A stretch of 64,000 nt of DNA, taken from assembly GCA_963789885.1 (NCBI GenBank), contig CAWBNB010000071.1, positions 242,762 through 306,761 on the forward strand. The letters are read 5' to 3'. The DNA is from DATEDA01 sp963789885 (lineage in GTDB: Bacteria; Pseudomonadota; Gammaproteobacteria; Burkholderiales; SG8-39). The notes under the pieces are model-generated. The model was not told where the DNA came from. It did not search any database and saw nothing but the letters and a program-made list of their open reading frames with translations. Within the stretch, counting starts at the first letter, position 1; each line of letters starts with the position of its first letter. Below are positions 17,092 through 25,979 of this stretch, piece by piece. The translations under genes were made by a program, and so were the position numbers.

Positions 17092-17131
17092 GCAGGAGCA
17101 AAGGTTTTTCAGCAGGAGCGAAGGTTTTTCA
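17092..17131. repeat. Two-copy 20-bp direct repeat between prs and rplY
   Basis: GCAGGAGCRAAGGTTTTTCA occurs twice back to back (17092-17111 and 17112-17131) with one difference. It lies in the untranslated gap upstream of rplY. Confidence 0.8.
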
Positions 17132-17179
17132 ACGGGCGGTGCCTGGTCGCGGGACCGTCCACAACGACTGGAGTGCATC

Positions 17180-17914
17180 ATGCAAATCGAACTCAGCGCT
17201 ACCAAGCGCACCGCGCAGGGAACGGGTGCGAGCCGCCGTCTGCGCCACACGGGCAGGGTCCCGGGCATCCTCTATGGCGGTGATGAGCCGCCGCTCACTA
17301 TCGAGCTCGACCAGAACGAGCTCTACCTGCAGGCGCGCCGGGAGGCGTTCCACGCGTCGATCATCACGCTCAGCCTCGACGGTCAGAAGCAACCGGTGCT
17401 GCTGCGCGCGATCAACCTGCATCCCTGGAAGGCGCAGGTCCAGCACATCGACTTCCAGCGCGTACACGCCGACCAGAAGATCCACATGCGGGTGCCGCTG
17501 CACTTCGTGCACGCCGAGGTCTCGCCCGCGGTCAAGGAGGCGAGCGCAGTGATCAACCACGTGCTGAACACCCTCGAGATCACCTGCCTGCCCGCCGATC
17601 TCCCCGGGTTCATCGAGGTCGATCTTTCGAAGATCACGGTTGGACACTCGATCCACGTGAAGGAACTCGCCTTTCCGAAGGGCGTGACGCCGGTGCTCCA
17701 TCGCGGCGAGAACCCGGTGGTCGCGTCCGCGTCGCTGCCGAAGGCGGTGCCGACCGAGGAGGAAGAAGCCGCGGCCGCAGCCGAGGCCATCCCGGCATCG
17801 CAGGTGCCCGCGGCGAAGCAGCTGCCGGAGACCCCGGAAGCCGCGGCCGCCGCCCCGGCGAAGCCCGAGAAGGGCGAGAAGCCGGCCAAGGCGGAGAAGA
17901 GCGACAAGAAGTAG
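17180..17914 (+). CDS. rplY: Large ribosomal subunit protein bL25 (general stress CTC form)
   Basis: bL25 binds 5S rRNA. The N-terminal domain (ELSATKRTAQGTGASRRLRH, GRVPGILYGG) is the 5S-binding fold, and the following beta-rich domain makes this the long CTC type. Residues from about 200 to 244 form an Ala/Pro/Lys/Glu-rich flexible tail. GGAG lies 7 bases ahead of the ATG. A strong terminator hairpin follows the gene. Confidence 0.95.
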   Translation: MQIELSATKRTAQGTGASRRLRHTGRVPGILYGGDEPPLTIELDQNELYLQARREAFHASIITLSLDGQKQPVLLRAINLHPWKAQVQHIDFQRVHADQKIHMRVPLHFVHAEVSPAVKEASAVINHVLNTLEITCLPADLPGFIEVDLSKITVGHSIHVKELAFPKGVTPVLHRGENPVVASASLPKAVPTEEEEAAAAAEAIPASQVPAAKQLPETPEAAAAAPAKPEKGEKPAKAEKSDKK

Positions 17915-17938
17915 GCGGGAGCTCTCGGGACCACGGGA

Positions 17939-17966
17939 CGCGGCGGTCCACCGCCGCGTTTCTTTT
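17939..17966 (+). terminator. Rho-independent terminator of rplY abutting the pth start
   Basis: CGCGGCGG / CCGCCGCG (17939-17946 and 17951-17958) with loop TCCA is followed by TTTCTTTT. The T tract ends two bases before the pth ATG at 17968, so the stem-loop occupies the place where a pth ribosome binding site would be. Confidence 0.8.
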
Positions 17967-17967
17967 G

Positions 17968-18606
17968 ATGGCCATCAAACTGATCGCGGGGTTGGGCAAT
18001 CCCGGCCGCAAGCACGAGCGCGACCGCCACAACGCCGGCTTCTGGTTCGCCGAGCGGCTCGCGGCGCGCGAACGTGCAAGCTTGCGCGCCGAGCCCAGAT
18101 ACCACGCCCATACCGCGCGGCTCCCGGGCGAGATCTGGCTCGTCATGCCCCAGAGCTATATGAACCTTTCCGGCAAGGCGGTCGGCGCGATCGCGCGCTT
18201 CTACAAGCTCCAGCCCGACGAGGTGCTCGTCGCGCACGACGAGCTCGACTTCCCGCCGGGCACCGTCAAGCTGAAGCTCGGCGGCGGCGTCGCCGGCCAC
18301 AACGGCCTGAAGGACATTGCCGCGCAGCTCGGCACGCACGGGTTCTGGCGGCTGCGGATCGGCATCGGTCACCCCGGAGACAAGAACCTCGTGGCCGACT
18401 ACGTGCTGAACTCGCCTTCTCCCGACGACCGCGCGCTGATCGACGAGTCGATCGAGCGCAGCCTCGAGGTCGCGCCGCTGATCCTGGCCGGCGACCTGCA
18501 GGCCGCGACGATGAGGCTGCACACGAAGAAGAAGCCTCCGCCCGAGGAGCCGGGCGGGGCCAAGAAGCCGCCGGCGGACGCGCCGGCCGGGGGCAGCGCT
18601 CCGTGA
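17968..18606 (+). CDS. pth: Peptidyl-tRNA hydrolase
   Basis: Pth releases peptides from prematurely dissociated peptidyl-tRNA. Conserved elements are GLGNPGRKHERDRHNAGFW (catalytic His in RHNAG), PQSYMNLSG and the acid in AHDELDFPPG. It has 212 residues with a Lys/Pro-rich C-terminal tail. The ATG at 17968 is preceded by a terminator T tract rather than a Shine-Dalgarno sequence; a TTG three bases earlier is in frame. Its stop overlaps ychF (GTGA). Confidence 0.95.
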   Translation: MAIKLIAGLGNPGRKHERDRHNAGFWFAERLAARERASLRAEPRYHAHTARLPGEIWLVMPQSYMNLSGKAVGAIARFYKLQPDEVLVAHDELDFPPGTVKLKLGGGVAGHNGLKDIAAQLGTHGFWRLRIGIGHPGDKNLVADYVLNSPSPDDRALIDESIERSLEVAPLILAGDLQAATMRLHTKKKPPPEEPGGAKKPPADAPAGGSAP

Positions 18607-19697
18607 GCGTCCGCTGCGGCATCGTCGGGCTGCCGAACGTCGGCAAGTCGACCCTCTTCAACGCGCTCACCAAAGCGGGGATCGCGGCGGAGAACTACCC
18701 GTTCTGCACGATCGATCCGAACGTCGGCATCGTCGAGGTGCCGGACCCGCGGCTGGCCACGATCGCGGCAATCGCGAAGCCCCAGAAGGTCACCCCGGCC
18801 ACCGTCGAGTTCGTCGACATTGCCGGGCTGGTAGCGGGCGCGTCGAAAGGGGAGGGACTCGGCAACCAGTTCCTCGCCAACATCCGCGAGACCGACGCGA
18901 TCGCGCACGTCGTGCGCTGCTTCGAGGACGACAACGTCGTGCACGTCGCCGGGAAGGTCGACCCGGTTGCGGACATCGAGACGATCAATACCGAGCTCGC
19001 GCTGGCCGACCTCGCTACCGTTGACAAGCAGCTCGCTCGCTACTCGAAGGTCGCGCGCTCCGGCGGCGACAAGGACGCGCAGCGGCTCGTCGCAGTGCTC
19101 GAGAAGGTCCAGCCGGTGCTGAACGAGGCAAGGCCGGCGCGCACCGTCGAGCTGTCGAAGGAGGAGCTCGCGGTGCTCCGGCCGCTCTTCCTGCTGACGA
19201 TGAAGCCGACGATGTACGTCGCGAACGTCGCGGACAAGGGCTTCGCCGGCAACCCGCTGCTCGCGCGGGTCGAGACCCACGCGCGCGCCGAGGGTGCCCC
19301 GGTGGTCGCGATCTGCGCGGCGCTCGAGGCGGAGATCGCCGACATGAGCGACGAGGACAAGCAGGTGTTCCTCGCCGACATGGGCCTCGCCGAGCCCGGC
19401 TTGAACCGTGTCATCCGCGCCGGATACACGCTGCTGGGACTGCAGACGTTCTTCACCGCCGGACCGAAGGAGGTGCGCGCCTGGACGGTGACCGTCGGTG
19501 CGACCGCGCCGCAGGCGGCCGGCGCGATCCACACCGACTTCGAGCGCGGCTTCATCCGCGCCGAGGTGATCGCATACGACGACTACGTCGCCTGCAGGGG
19601 CGAGCTCGGCGCGAAGGAAGCCGGGAAGATGCGGCTCGAGGGCAAGGAATACGTCGTCCGCGACGGGGACGTCATCTATTTCCGGTTCAACGTGTAG
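18603..19697 (+). CDS. ychF: Ribosome-binding ATPase YchF (OLA1 type)
   Basis: YchF is an Obg-family nucleotidase with ATP preference, linked to ribosomes and the oxidative stress response. The P-loop GLPNVGKSTLFNALTKAGIA, the DIAGLVAGASKGEGLGN switch region and a C-terminal TGS domain (residues about 280-363) are all present. The GTG at 18603 overlaps the pth stop by 4 bases. Length is 364 residues. A glycosylase gene starts three bases after its stop. Confidence 0.97.
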   Translation: MSVRCGIVGLPNVGKSTLFNALTKAGIAAENYPFCTIDPNVGIVEVPDPRLATIAAIAKPQKVTPATVEFVDIAGLVAGASKGEGLGNQFLANIRETDAIAHVVRCFEDDNVVHVAGKVDPVADIETINTELALADLATVDKQLARYSKVARSGGDKDAQRLVAVLEKVQPVLNEARPARTVELSKEELAVLRPLFLLTMKPTMYVANVADKGFAGNPLLARVETHARAEGAPVVAICAALEAEIADMSDEDKQVFLADMGLAEPGLNRVIRAGYTLLGLQTFFTAGPKEVRAWTVTVGATAPQAAGAIHTDFERGFIRAEVIAYDDYVACRGELGAKEAGKMRLEGKEYVVRDGDVIYFRFNV

Positions 19698-19700
19698 CGC

Positions 19701-20585
19701 ATGCCCGAGCTCCCCGATGTAGTCGTCTACATCGAGGCCCTCGAACGGCGCGTGATCGGGCGGACCCTCGAACGCGTCCGGCTCCTCTCCCCGTTCATCC
19801 TGCGCACCGCGGTACCGCCGATCTCCTCGGCCGAGGGCAAGCGCGTGCTCGCCCTCCGCCGGGTGGGCAAACGGATCGTGCTCGAGCTCGAGGGCGAGCT
19901 TTTTCTCGTCCTGCATCTCATGGTCGCCGGCCGGCTGCGCTGGCTGTCGCCGGGCACGAGACCGCCCGGCCGGATCACGCTCGCGGTGTTCGAGTTCGCG
20001 GATGGCTCGCTCGCGTTCACCGAGGCGGGGACGAAGCGCCGCGCGTCGCTGCATCTCGTCCAGGGCGAAGCGGCGGTCAGGGCGTTCGACGCCGGCGGGC
20101 TCGAGGTGCTCCAGGCGGACCTCCCCGCCTTCGCCGAGCGCCTGAAGTCGGAAAACCACACGCTCAAGCGCGCGCTCGCGGATCCGCGGCTCTTCAGCGG
20201 CATCGGCAATGCGTATTCAGACGAGATCCTCCATCGCGCGCGGCTCTCCCCGATTGCCATGACCGCGGCGCTGTCGGAGGAAGAGGTCGACCGGCTCTTC
20301 GAAGCGACGCGCGCGACGCTGGCCGATTGGACCGACCGGCTGCGCGCCGACGCGGGCGCGGAGTTTCCCGAGAAGGTCACCGCCTTCCGTGAGGGGATGG
20401 CGGTGCACGGCCGCTTCGGGAAGCCGTGCCCGATCTGCGGCGCGCCGGTCCAGCGGATCCGCTACGCTGAGAACGAAACGAACTACTGTGCGCGATGCCA
20501 GACCGGCGGGCGGGTGCTCGCCGATCGCGCGCTCTCGCGGCTGCTGCACAAGAGCTGGCCGCGCAACATCGACGAGCTTGAATGA
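19701..20585 (+). CDS. Second Fpg/Nei-family DNA glycosylase
   Basis: The start MPELPDVVVYIEALERRVIG has the catalytic Pro-Glu pair of the Fpg/Nei family, SGIGNAYSDEILHRARLSPI is the helix-two-turn-helix, and CPICG ... CARCQ is the zinc finger. At 294 residues it is longer than mutM at 11.5-12.3 kb and clearly diverged from it. Lesion specificity cannot be read from sequence. It overlaps the next gene by 4 bases (ATGA) and is probably co-transcribed with ychF. Confidence 0.88.
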   Translation: MPELPDVVVYIEALERRVIGRTLERVRLLSPFILRTAVPPISSAEGKRVLALRRVGKRIVLELEGELFLVLHLMVAGRLRWLSPGTRPPGRITLAVFEFADGSLAFTEAGTKRRASLHLVQGEAAVRAFDAGGLEVLQADLPAFAERLKSENHTLKRALADPRLFSGIGNAYSDEILHRARLSPIAMTAALSEEEVDRLFEATRATLADWTDRLRADAGAEFPEKVTAFREGMAVHGRFGKPCPICGAPVQRIRYAENETNYCARCQTGGRVLADRALSRLLHKSWPRNIDELE

Positions 20586-22042
20586 ACGAGGCCGCTGCAC
20601 GCGAAGCAACGCTCGTCCGCGCAATCGAGACTACCGATGCGGGCCGCGCCGTCTGGTCGGACGAGGATCGGGCGTGGGCCACGCGCGCCGCGGGCGAGAT
20701 CGCCGGCAGCGACGCCGCACCGGACGCCTTCATCGCCCGCCGCGCGTCCTTAGCGCTCGAGCGCCTGCAGGCCCGGCATCCGGCGTTCGGCCGTGCGTTA
20801 CGCGCGGTCACCTGGCGCTCGTGGATCGCGCCGGGCCTCGCCGTCGCCGCGTTCGTCCTGGGGATCGCGGCGGACCAGGTCGGGCCTTCGCATCGCGTCA
20901 ACGTGCTCGCGTTCCCCCTCCTCGGGCTCCTCGTCTGGAATGTCGCGGTCTATGCGCTCATCGCGTTGCGCGGCGTCTGGGGGCTCGTCTCTCCGCGCGG
21001 ACGCGCGCTCGGCCCCCTCGCGCGCGCGATCGCCCGTCTCGGACGCGCGGCCCCGCGCGAGCCCGGCGTACGGGACGCCGCGGTTTCCACGGTACTCGGC
21101 GTCTTCTTCGCCGAGTGGGCGCGCTCCAGCGCTCCGCTCGCCGCGGCGCGCATCGGGCGCTCGCTCCACGTCGCGGCGTTTGCGCTCGCGCTCGGCGCGA
21201 TCGCCGGCATGTACGTCCGCGGACTGGTGCTCGAGTACCGCGCCGGCTGGGAGAGCACGTTCATCGGCGCGGAAGCGGTGCGCTCGTTGCTCGCATTCGT
21301 GCTCGGCCCCGCCAGCGCGTTGACCGGTATCCCGATCGCCGACGTGCCGCGGCTCGAAGCGATGCAGTTCGGTGCCGGCGGCGCGGGCGAGAACGCCGCG
21401 CCATGGATCCATCTGTATGCGGCGACGATCGCGCTCGTCGTGCTCGTCCCGCGCCTCCTGCTCGCGCTGGGCACCTGGCTCGCCGAGCGGCGGCTCGCCG
21501 CGCGCTTCCCGCTCGCGCTCGGGGACCCGTACTTCGCGCGCCTGACGCGGCAGCTCGGTCGCGAGCCGGCGCGGGTACGGGTGGTCCCGTACAGCTATCA
21601 GCTCGCACCGCAGGCGGTGCTCGGGCTTCAGGCGATCGCCGTGCGCGTCTTCGGCCCGCACGTGGACATGAGCGTGGCGCCGGGCATCTCGTGGGGCGGC
21701 GAGGACGCGCTGCCGGACGGGCTCGTGCCCGCGGGCCCGCACGCGCTCGTGGCGATCGTCTTCTCGCTCGCCGCGACGCCCGAGCCCGAGAACCACGGGG
21801 CGTTCCTCGCCGCCGTCGCCGCGCTCGCTCCCGGCACGCCGGTCGTCGCCGTCGTGGACGAGTCCGGCTTTCGCAAACGCTTCGCGCAGCAGCCGGCCCG
21901 CCTCGACGAGCGCCGCGCGGCGTGGCGCGAGCTGCTCGGGGCGCGCGGACGCGAACCCGTGTTCGTCGATCTCGAGGCGCCCGACCACGCCGCGGTCGAC
22001 GCCGCGCTCGAGCGCAGCCTGGACGCGAGGGCGGGGGGATGA
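20582..22042 (+). CDS. DUF2868 membrane protein
   Basis: The 486-residue protein has about four membrane helices (around residues 80-100, 105-125, 195-220 and 275-300) and a soluble C-terminal domain. It matches DUF2868 proteins, which are encoded next to a DUF3482 GTPase in proteobacteria, as here. No function is established. Start and stop codons overlap neighbours on both sides (ATGA), so translation is coupled to the glycosylase upstream and the GTPase downstream. Confidence 0.82.
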   Translation: MNEAAAREATLVRAIETTDAGRAVWSDEDRAWATRAAGEIAGSDAAPDAFIARRASLALERLQARHPAFGRALRAVTWRSWIAPGLAVAAFVLGIAADQVGPSHRVNVLAFPLLGLLVWNVAVYALIALRGVWGLVSPRGRALGPLARAIARLGRAAPREPGVRDAAVSTVLGVFFAEWARSSAPLAAARIGRSLHVAAFALALGAIAGMYVRGLVLEYRAGWESTFIGAEAVRSLLAFVLGPASALTGIPIADVPRLEAMQFGAGGAGENAAPWIHLYAATIALVVLVPRLLLALGTWLAERRLAARFPLALGDPYFARLTRQLGREPARVRVVPYSYQLAPQAVLGLQAIAVRVFGPHVDMSVAPGISWGGEDALPDGLVPAGPHALVAIVFSLAATPEPENHGAFLAAVAALAPGTPVVAVVDESGFRKRFAQQPARLDERRAAWRELLGARGREPVFVDLEAPDHAAVDAALERSLDARAGG

Positions 22043-23502
22043 GCGCCGCCGACCGCGCGGTCGATCTCAGCCTGATCTCGCACACGAACGTCGGCAAGAC
22101 GACGCTCGCGCGCACGCTGCTCGAGCGGAACGTGGGCGAGGTGCGCGACGCCCCTCACGTCACCGCCACGGCCGAACCGCACGCGATGATCGAGACGCCC
22201 GAAGGCGACGTGCTCCGTCTGTGGGACACGCCGGGGTTCGGCGACAGCGCGCGGCTCGCGAAGCGGCTCGGGCAGTCGGGCAATCCGATCGGCTGGTTCC
22301 TGAGCGAGGTCTGGGACCGCTGGCGCGACCGCCCGTTCTGGTCGAGCCAGCAGGCGGTGCGCAACGTCCGCGAGCAGGCCGACGTCGTGCTCTATCTCGT
22401 GAGCGCCGCGGAAGATCCGCGCGATGCGGGCTACGTCGAGCCGGAGATGCGGATCCTCGAGTGGATCGGGAAGCCCGCGATCGCACTCCTCAACCAGGTC
22501 GGCGAGCCGCGGCCGCGCGCGCTCGAGCAGGCCGAGGAGGCGCGCTGGCGCACCCATCTCGCCCGGTATGGCTTCGTGCGCGAGGTCCTCGCGCTCGACG
22601 CTTTCGCGCGCTGCTGGGTGCAGGAGATGGCGCTGCTGCGTGCGGTCGGCGCGGCGCTGCCCGCGGCAAAGCGCCCGGCGCTCGAGCGGCTCGCCGCGGC
22701 GTGGCAGGACCGACGGATGGCGGCGTTCGAAGCGTCGATCGAAGCGCTCGCCGGCCATCTTGCGCGCGCGGCGTGCGACCGCGAGCCGGTAGACGAGCGG
22801 GGCCTGCGCGCGCAACTGCGCGAGCTACTGGCGCGCGACGGGGAGCCGAGCGCGAACGATCGCGCCGCCGCCCGTCTTGCGGAGCGACTCGACGCCGAAG
22901 TTCGCATGACAACCGACCGCCTGATCGAGATCCACGGGCTCGAGGGTCGCGCCTCGGCGGAGGTGCTCGGGCGGCTCGCCGGCGACTTTGCGGTCGCTTC
23001 CCGGGTGAGCGAGGGCAAGGCGGCCGTCCTCGGTGGTCTCGTGTCGGGCGCGCTCTCGGGCCTCGCCGCCGATCTCGCCACGGGCGGCCTCACCTTCGGC
23101 GCGGGGCTGCTGACCGGCGGCCTCCTCGGCGCGCTCGGTGCGGCCGGGCTCGCCCGCGGCTACAACCTCGTGCGCGGCACCGCGGAGACCTCGGTACGCT
23201 GGAGCGAGGAGTTCCTCGACGGCTTCTTCGCCTCGGCGCTGCTCCGCTATCTCGCCGTCGCGCACTACGGGCGTGGACGGGGGGAATGGGCCGCTGCCGA
23301 GCATCCGGCGTTCTGGCGCGACGAGGTCGCGTCGGTCCTCGGGTCGCGCCGCGCCGCGCTCGCGGCGATCTGGGCGGAGCGCGCCGGCGAGTGCGATCCC
23401 GCGAGGCTCGCAGCGGCGCTGCGGGTCGAGCTCGCCGCGGCGGCGCTCGATCTCCTCGAGCGCCTCTATCCCGGTGCACTCGAGTCGCGGCCCGCGCACT
23501 AG
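22039..23502 (+). CDS. GTPase with C-terminal DUF3482 domain
   Basis: The N-terminal Era-like GTPase domain has G1 SHTNVGKTT (residues 14-22), G3 DTPGFGD and a weak G4 NQVG in place of NKxD. The C-terminal DUF3482 region contains a glycine/alanine-rich hydrophobic hairpin (residues about 333-370), which suggests membrane contact. I used the ATG at 22039, which overlaps the DUF2868 stop; the same frame is open far upstream as an antisense artefact. Length is 487 residues. It likely works with the DUF2868 protein in the membrane. Confidence 0.85.
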   Translation: MSAADRAVDLSLISHTNVGKTTLARTLLERNVGEVRDAPHVTATAEPHAMIETPEGDVLRLWDTPGFGDSARLAKRLGQSGNPIGWFLSEVWDRWRDRPFWSSQQAVRNVREQADVVLYLVSAAEDPRDAGYVEPEMRILEWIGKPAIALLNQVGEPRPRALEQAEEARWRTHLARYGFVREVLALDAFARCWVQEMALLRAVGAALPAAKRPALERLAAAWQDRRMAAFEASIEALAGHLARAACDREPVDERGLRAQLRELLARDGEPSANDRAAARLAERLDAEVRMTTDRLIEIHGLEGRASAEVLGRLAGDFAVASRVSEGKAAVLGGLVSGALSGLAADLATGGLTFGAGLLTGGLLGALGAAGLARGYNLVRGTAETSVRWSEEFLDGFFASALLRYLAVAHYGRGRGEWAAAEHPAFWRDEVASVLGSRRAALAAIWAERAGECDPARLAAALRVELAAAALDLLERLYPGALESRPAH

Positions 23503-25922
23503 CGACTCGCAGCGAGCTCCTGTGCGAGCCGCGCGGCCTGCGGATCGCGCGGATAGCGTTCGGCGAGCCGTTGCGCGTAGCGGCGGGCGGCGGCCAGGTC
23601 CCCGGCGTCGCGACTGAACGTCGCACCTGCTACGAGCAGGTCGCGGTCGTCCGGATGGCGAGCGAGCGCGCGATCCACCTCCCGTAACGCATCGCGCGGC
23701 TTGCCGCTCGAGTGGAGCGCGACGGCGTACACGTAGGCGAAGCCCGCATCGTCCGGCGCGAGCTTCGCAGCGCGCTCGAGCTCATGCAACGCCTCGGGCG
23801 TGCGCTTCATGCGGACGAGCGTGAGTCCAAGCGAGTGGTGAAGGGCAGCGTTGTCGGGAACGCGCTTCAGCCCCTCGCGCAGCACCGCTTCGGCGTCGGC
23901 GTCACGGGCTTGTGCACGGCGCAGGTCCGCGAGATTGGCGTAGGCGGGGGCGAAGCGGGGCTCCATCGCGAGCGCCGCGCGATACTCCCGTTCGGCCTCC
24001 TCATCCCGCCCGCGTTGGGCGAAGAATCCGCCGAGGGCCGTGCGCGCCTCCGGGCGGTCGGCGTTGTAGCGCTGGGTGGCTTCGAGCTCCGCAGCGGCGC
24101 GGTCGAAGCTCGCGCGCTGGGCGGGACTGAACGATTGCGCGGGAACGCTCGCGAGGGCGAGCGCCGCCTCGATCCGCACCGTGCGCACCGGATCGTCGAG
24201 CAGCGGCGCGACGATGGGAAGGCGTTGCTCCGGCGGCAGCGAAGCGGCCGCGGTGAGGCTCGCGCGCCGCACCAGCGGATCGACGTCGGCGAGCCCTCGG
24301 CGCGTCGTCGCGAGCGTGTCCTGCGACGGGAAGCCGGCGAGCGATTCGAGCGCGGTCGCGCGCGCGATCGGCGGCTGCGACGCGTCACCCGCGAGCGCGC
24401 CGAGCGCGGGCCCAGCCTCCGCGCTCCGGTGCTCGGCGCCGTGCAGCGTGGCCGCGAAGCGCTGGGCCCCCTGCGGGCGGCGACCGTACCACTTCTGCAC
24501 GGCCTCGTCGGCCCACTTCGCGTCCCGGTCCGCGTGACAGCCGTTGCAGGCATTCGGCGTGCCGAGCGAGGCGCTCAGGTCGGGGCGCGGCACGCGGAGC
24601 GAGTGGTCGCGGCGCGGATCGACCACCATGTAGGTCGTCTCGGGCATGTGGCAGTCGACGCATTGCGCGCCGCGCCCGCCCGGCTTGTGGAAGTGGTGCG
24701 CCGGCGCGTCGTAGTTCGACGCGGCATGGCACTGCCCGCACAGGGCGTTGCCCTCGGCGCGCAGCTTCAGCGCGTGCGGCTCGTGACAATCGCTGCACGT
24801 CACACCCTGCCGGTACATCCTGCTCTGGAGGAAGGAGCCCCAGACGTACACCTCGTCGCGCTGCTGCCCGTCGGCGTGATACAGGCCGGGCGAGAGCAGG
24901 GCGGGGCGGTAGTAGTCGAGGAAGCGGTTCCCGGCACGATAGCCCTCGGCGATCTGTGCGCGCCGCGCATGGCACTGCGCGCACACCTCCAGCTCGCGTT
25001 CACTCCGCCGCTCCGCGCTGCGCACCGCATTCCCGGTCGCGGGATCGAGCTTCCAGCTGACGCCGCGCCGCTCGTCGAGCGCGACGGTCAGCCCCTTCGC
25101 CGGATCGCCGCCCTTCGCCTTCGCCCATTCGACGTGCGCCGAGCCCGGCCCGTGACAGGCCTCGCAGCCGACACTGACCTCCGACCACGTGCTCTTGAAA
25201 CGATCGGTCGCGGCGTCGTAGCCCTTGCGCAGGTTCGTCGAGTGGCAGTCGGCGCACATGAAGTTCCAGTTCTGCGACCGCTTCGTCCAGTGCAGCTCGT
25301 CGCGGAAGTCGATCTTCTCCTTGGGGTAGAGATGAAACCAGCGCTGGCCGCCGTTCTCCCTGGGCCGCGCGTCCCACGCGATCGAGAGCGCCTGCAGCCG
25401 GCCGTCCGGGAACTCGACGAGGTACTGCTGCAGCGGGTCGACGCCGAACGCGTACTTGACCTCGAAGTCGGCGAGCTTGCCGTCGGGCCCGTCGGTGTGG
25501 ACGAAGAACTTCCCGTCGCGCCGGAAGAACGTCGACTCGACGCCGGCGTAACGGAACTTCGCGCCACCGAAGTCGCCGAGCACCGTCGGCTCGCTCGCGT
25601 GCTGCATGGCGAGCGCGTGGTGCGAGCCCTTCCAGGCCTTGTAGCTTTCTTCGTGGCAGGACGCGCACTGCGTGCTGCCGACGAACGCGGCCTCGATCGG
25701 GATCGGGGGCTTGGGCGCCGGTATTGCAACCGTCGCCACCGGCGCGAGCGGGACGGCGGGTCGCGTCGTCCACCAGACAGCACCCGTGACGATCGCGATC
25801 GCGACACCGAGCGCGCCCCACGCCAGGCTGCGCGCGGGGAGGCGCTGTGGGGTCTCGGCTACCGTAGGGCGCGCTTCGATCGCGCGCGCGGCCTTCGCGC
25901 GCTTCTTTCGGCGTGAGCTCAA
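23499..25922 (-). CDS. Octaheme cytochrome c with HEAT-like and TPR domains
   Basis: The 807-residue protein has a lysine/arginine-rich N-terminus and one signal-anchor helix (residues about 32-51). Eight CxxCH heme sites follow: CASCH, CADCH, CEACH, CAQCH, CSDCH, CGQCH, CVDCH and CNGCH, all in the first 440 residues. After that come HEAT-like helical repeats (about 480-590) and TPRs (about 610-800). It is probably periplasmic and membrane anchored. Proteins of this domain order are known from proteobacteria without a defined substrate. The gene converges on the GTPase gene and shares its final CTAG. Confidence 0.85.
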   Translation of the reverse strand: MSSRRKKRAKAARAIEARPTVAETPQRLPARSLAWGALGVAIAIVTGAVWWTTRPAVPLAPVATVAIPAPKPPIPIEAAFVGSTQCASCHEESYKAWKGSHHALAMQHASEPTVLGDFGGAKFRYAGVESTFFRRDGKFFVHTDGPDGKLADFEVKYAFGVDPLQQYLVEFPDGRLQALSIAWDARPRENGGQRWFHLYPKEKIDFRDELHWTKRSQNWNFMCADCHSTNLRKGYDAATDRFKSTWSEVSVGCEACHGPGSAHVEWAKAKGGDPAKGLTVALDERRGVSWKLDPATGNAVRSAERRSERELEVCAQCHARRAQIAEGYRAGNRFLDYYRPALLSPGLYHADGQQRDEVYVWGSFLQSRMYRQGVTCSDCHEPHALKLRAEGNALCGQCHAASNYDAPAHHFHKPGGRGAQCVDCHMPETTYMVVDPRRDHSLRVPRPDLSASLGTPNACNGCHADRDAKWADEAVQKWYGRRPQGAQRFAATLHGAEHRSAEAGPALGALAGDASQPPIARATALESLAGFPSQDTLATTRRGLADVDPLVRRASLTAAASLPPEQRLPIVAPLLDDPVRTVRIEAALALASVPAQSFSPAQRASFDRAAAELEATQRYNADRPEARTALGGFFAQRGRDEEAEREYRAALAMEPRFAPAYANLADLRRAQARDADAEAVLREGLKRVPDNAALHHSLGLTLVRMKRTPEALHELERAAKLAPDDAGFAYVYAVALHSSGKPRDALREVDRALARHPDDRDLLVAGATFSRDAGDLAAARRYAQRLAERYPRDPQAARLAQELAASR

Positions 25923-25979
25923 GGAGTGGGAAGGTAGGAGGGTTTCCCGCTAGTGTACCGGGACACCGGGCGCGCCCCC

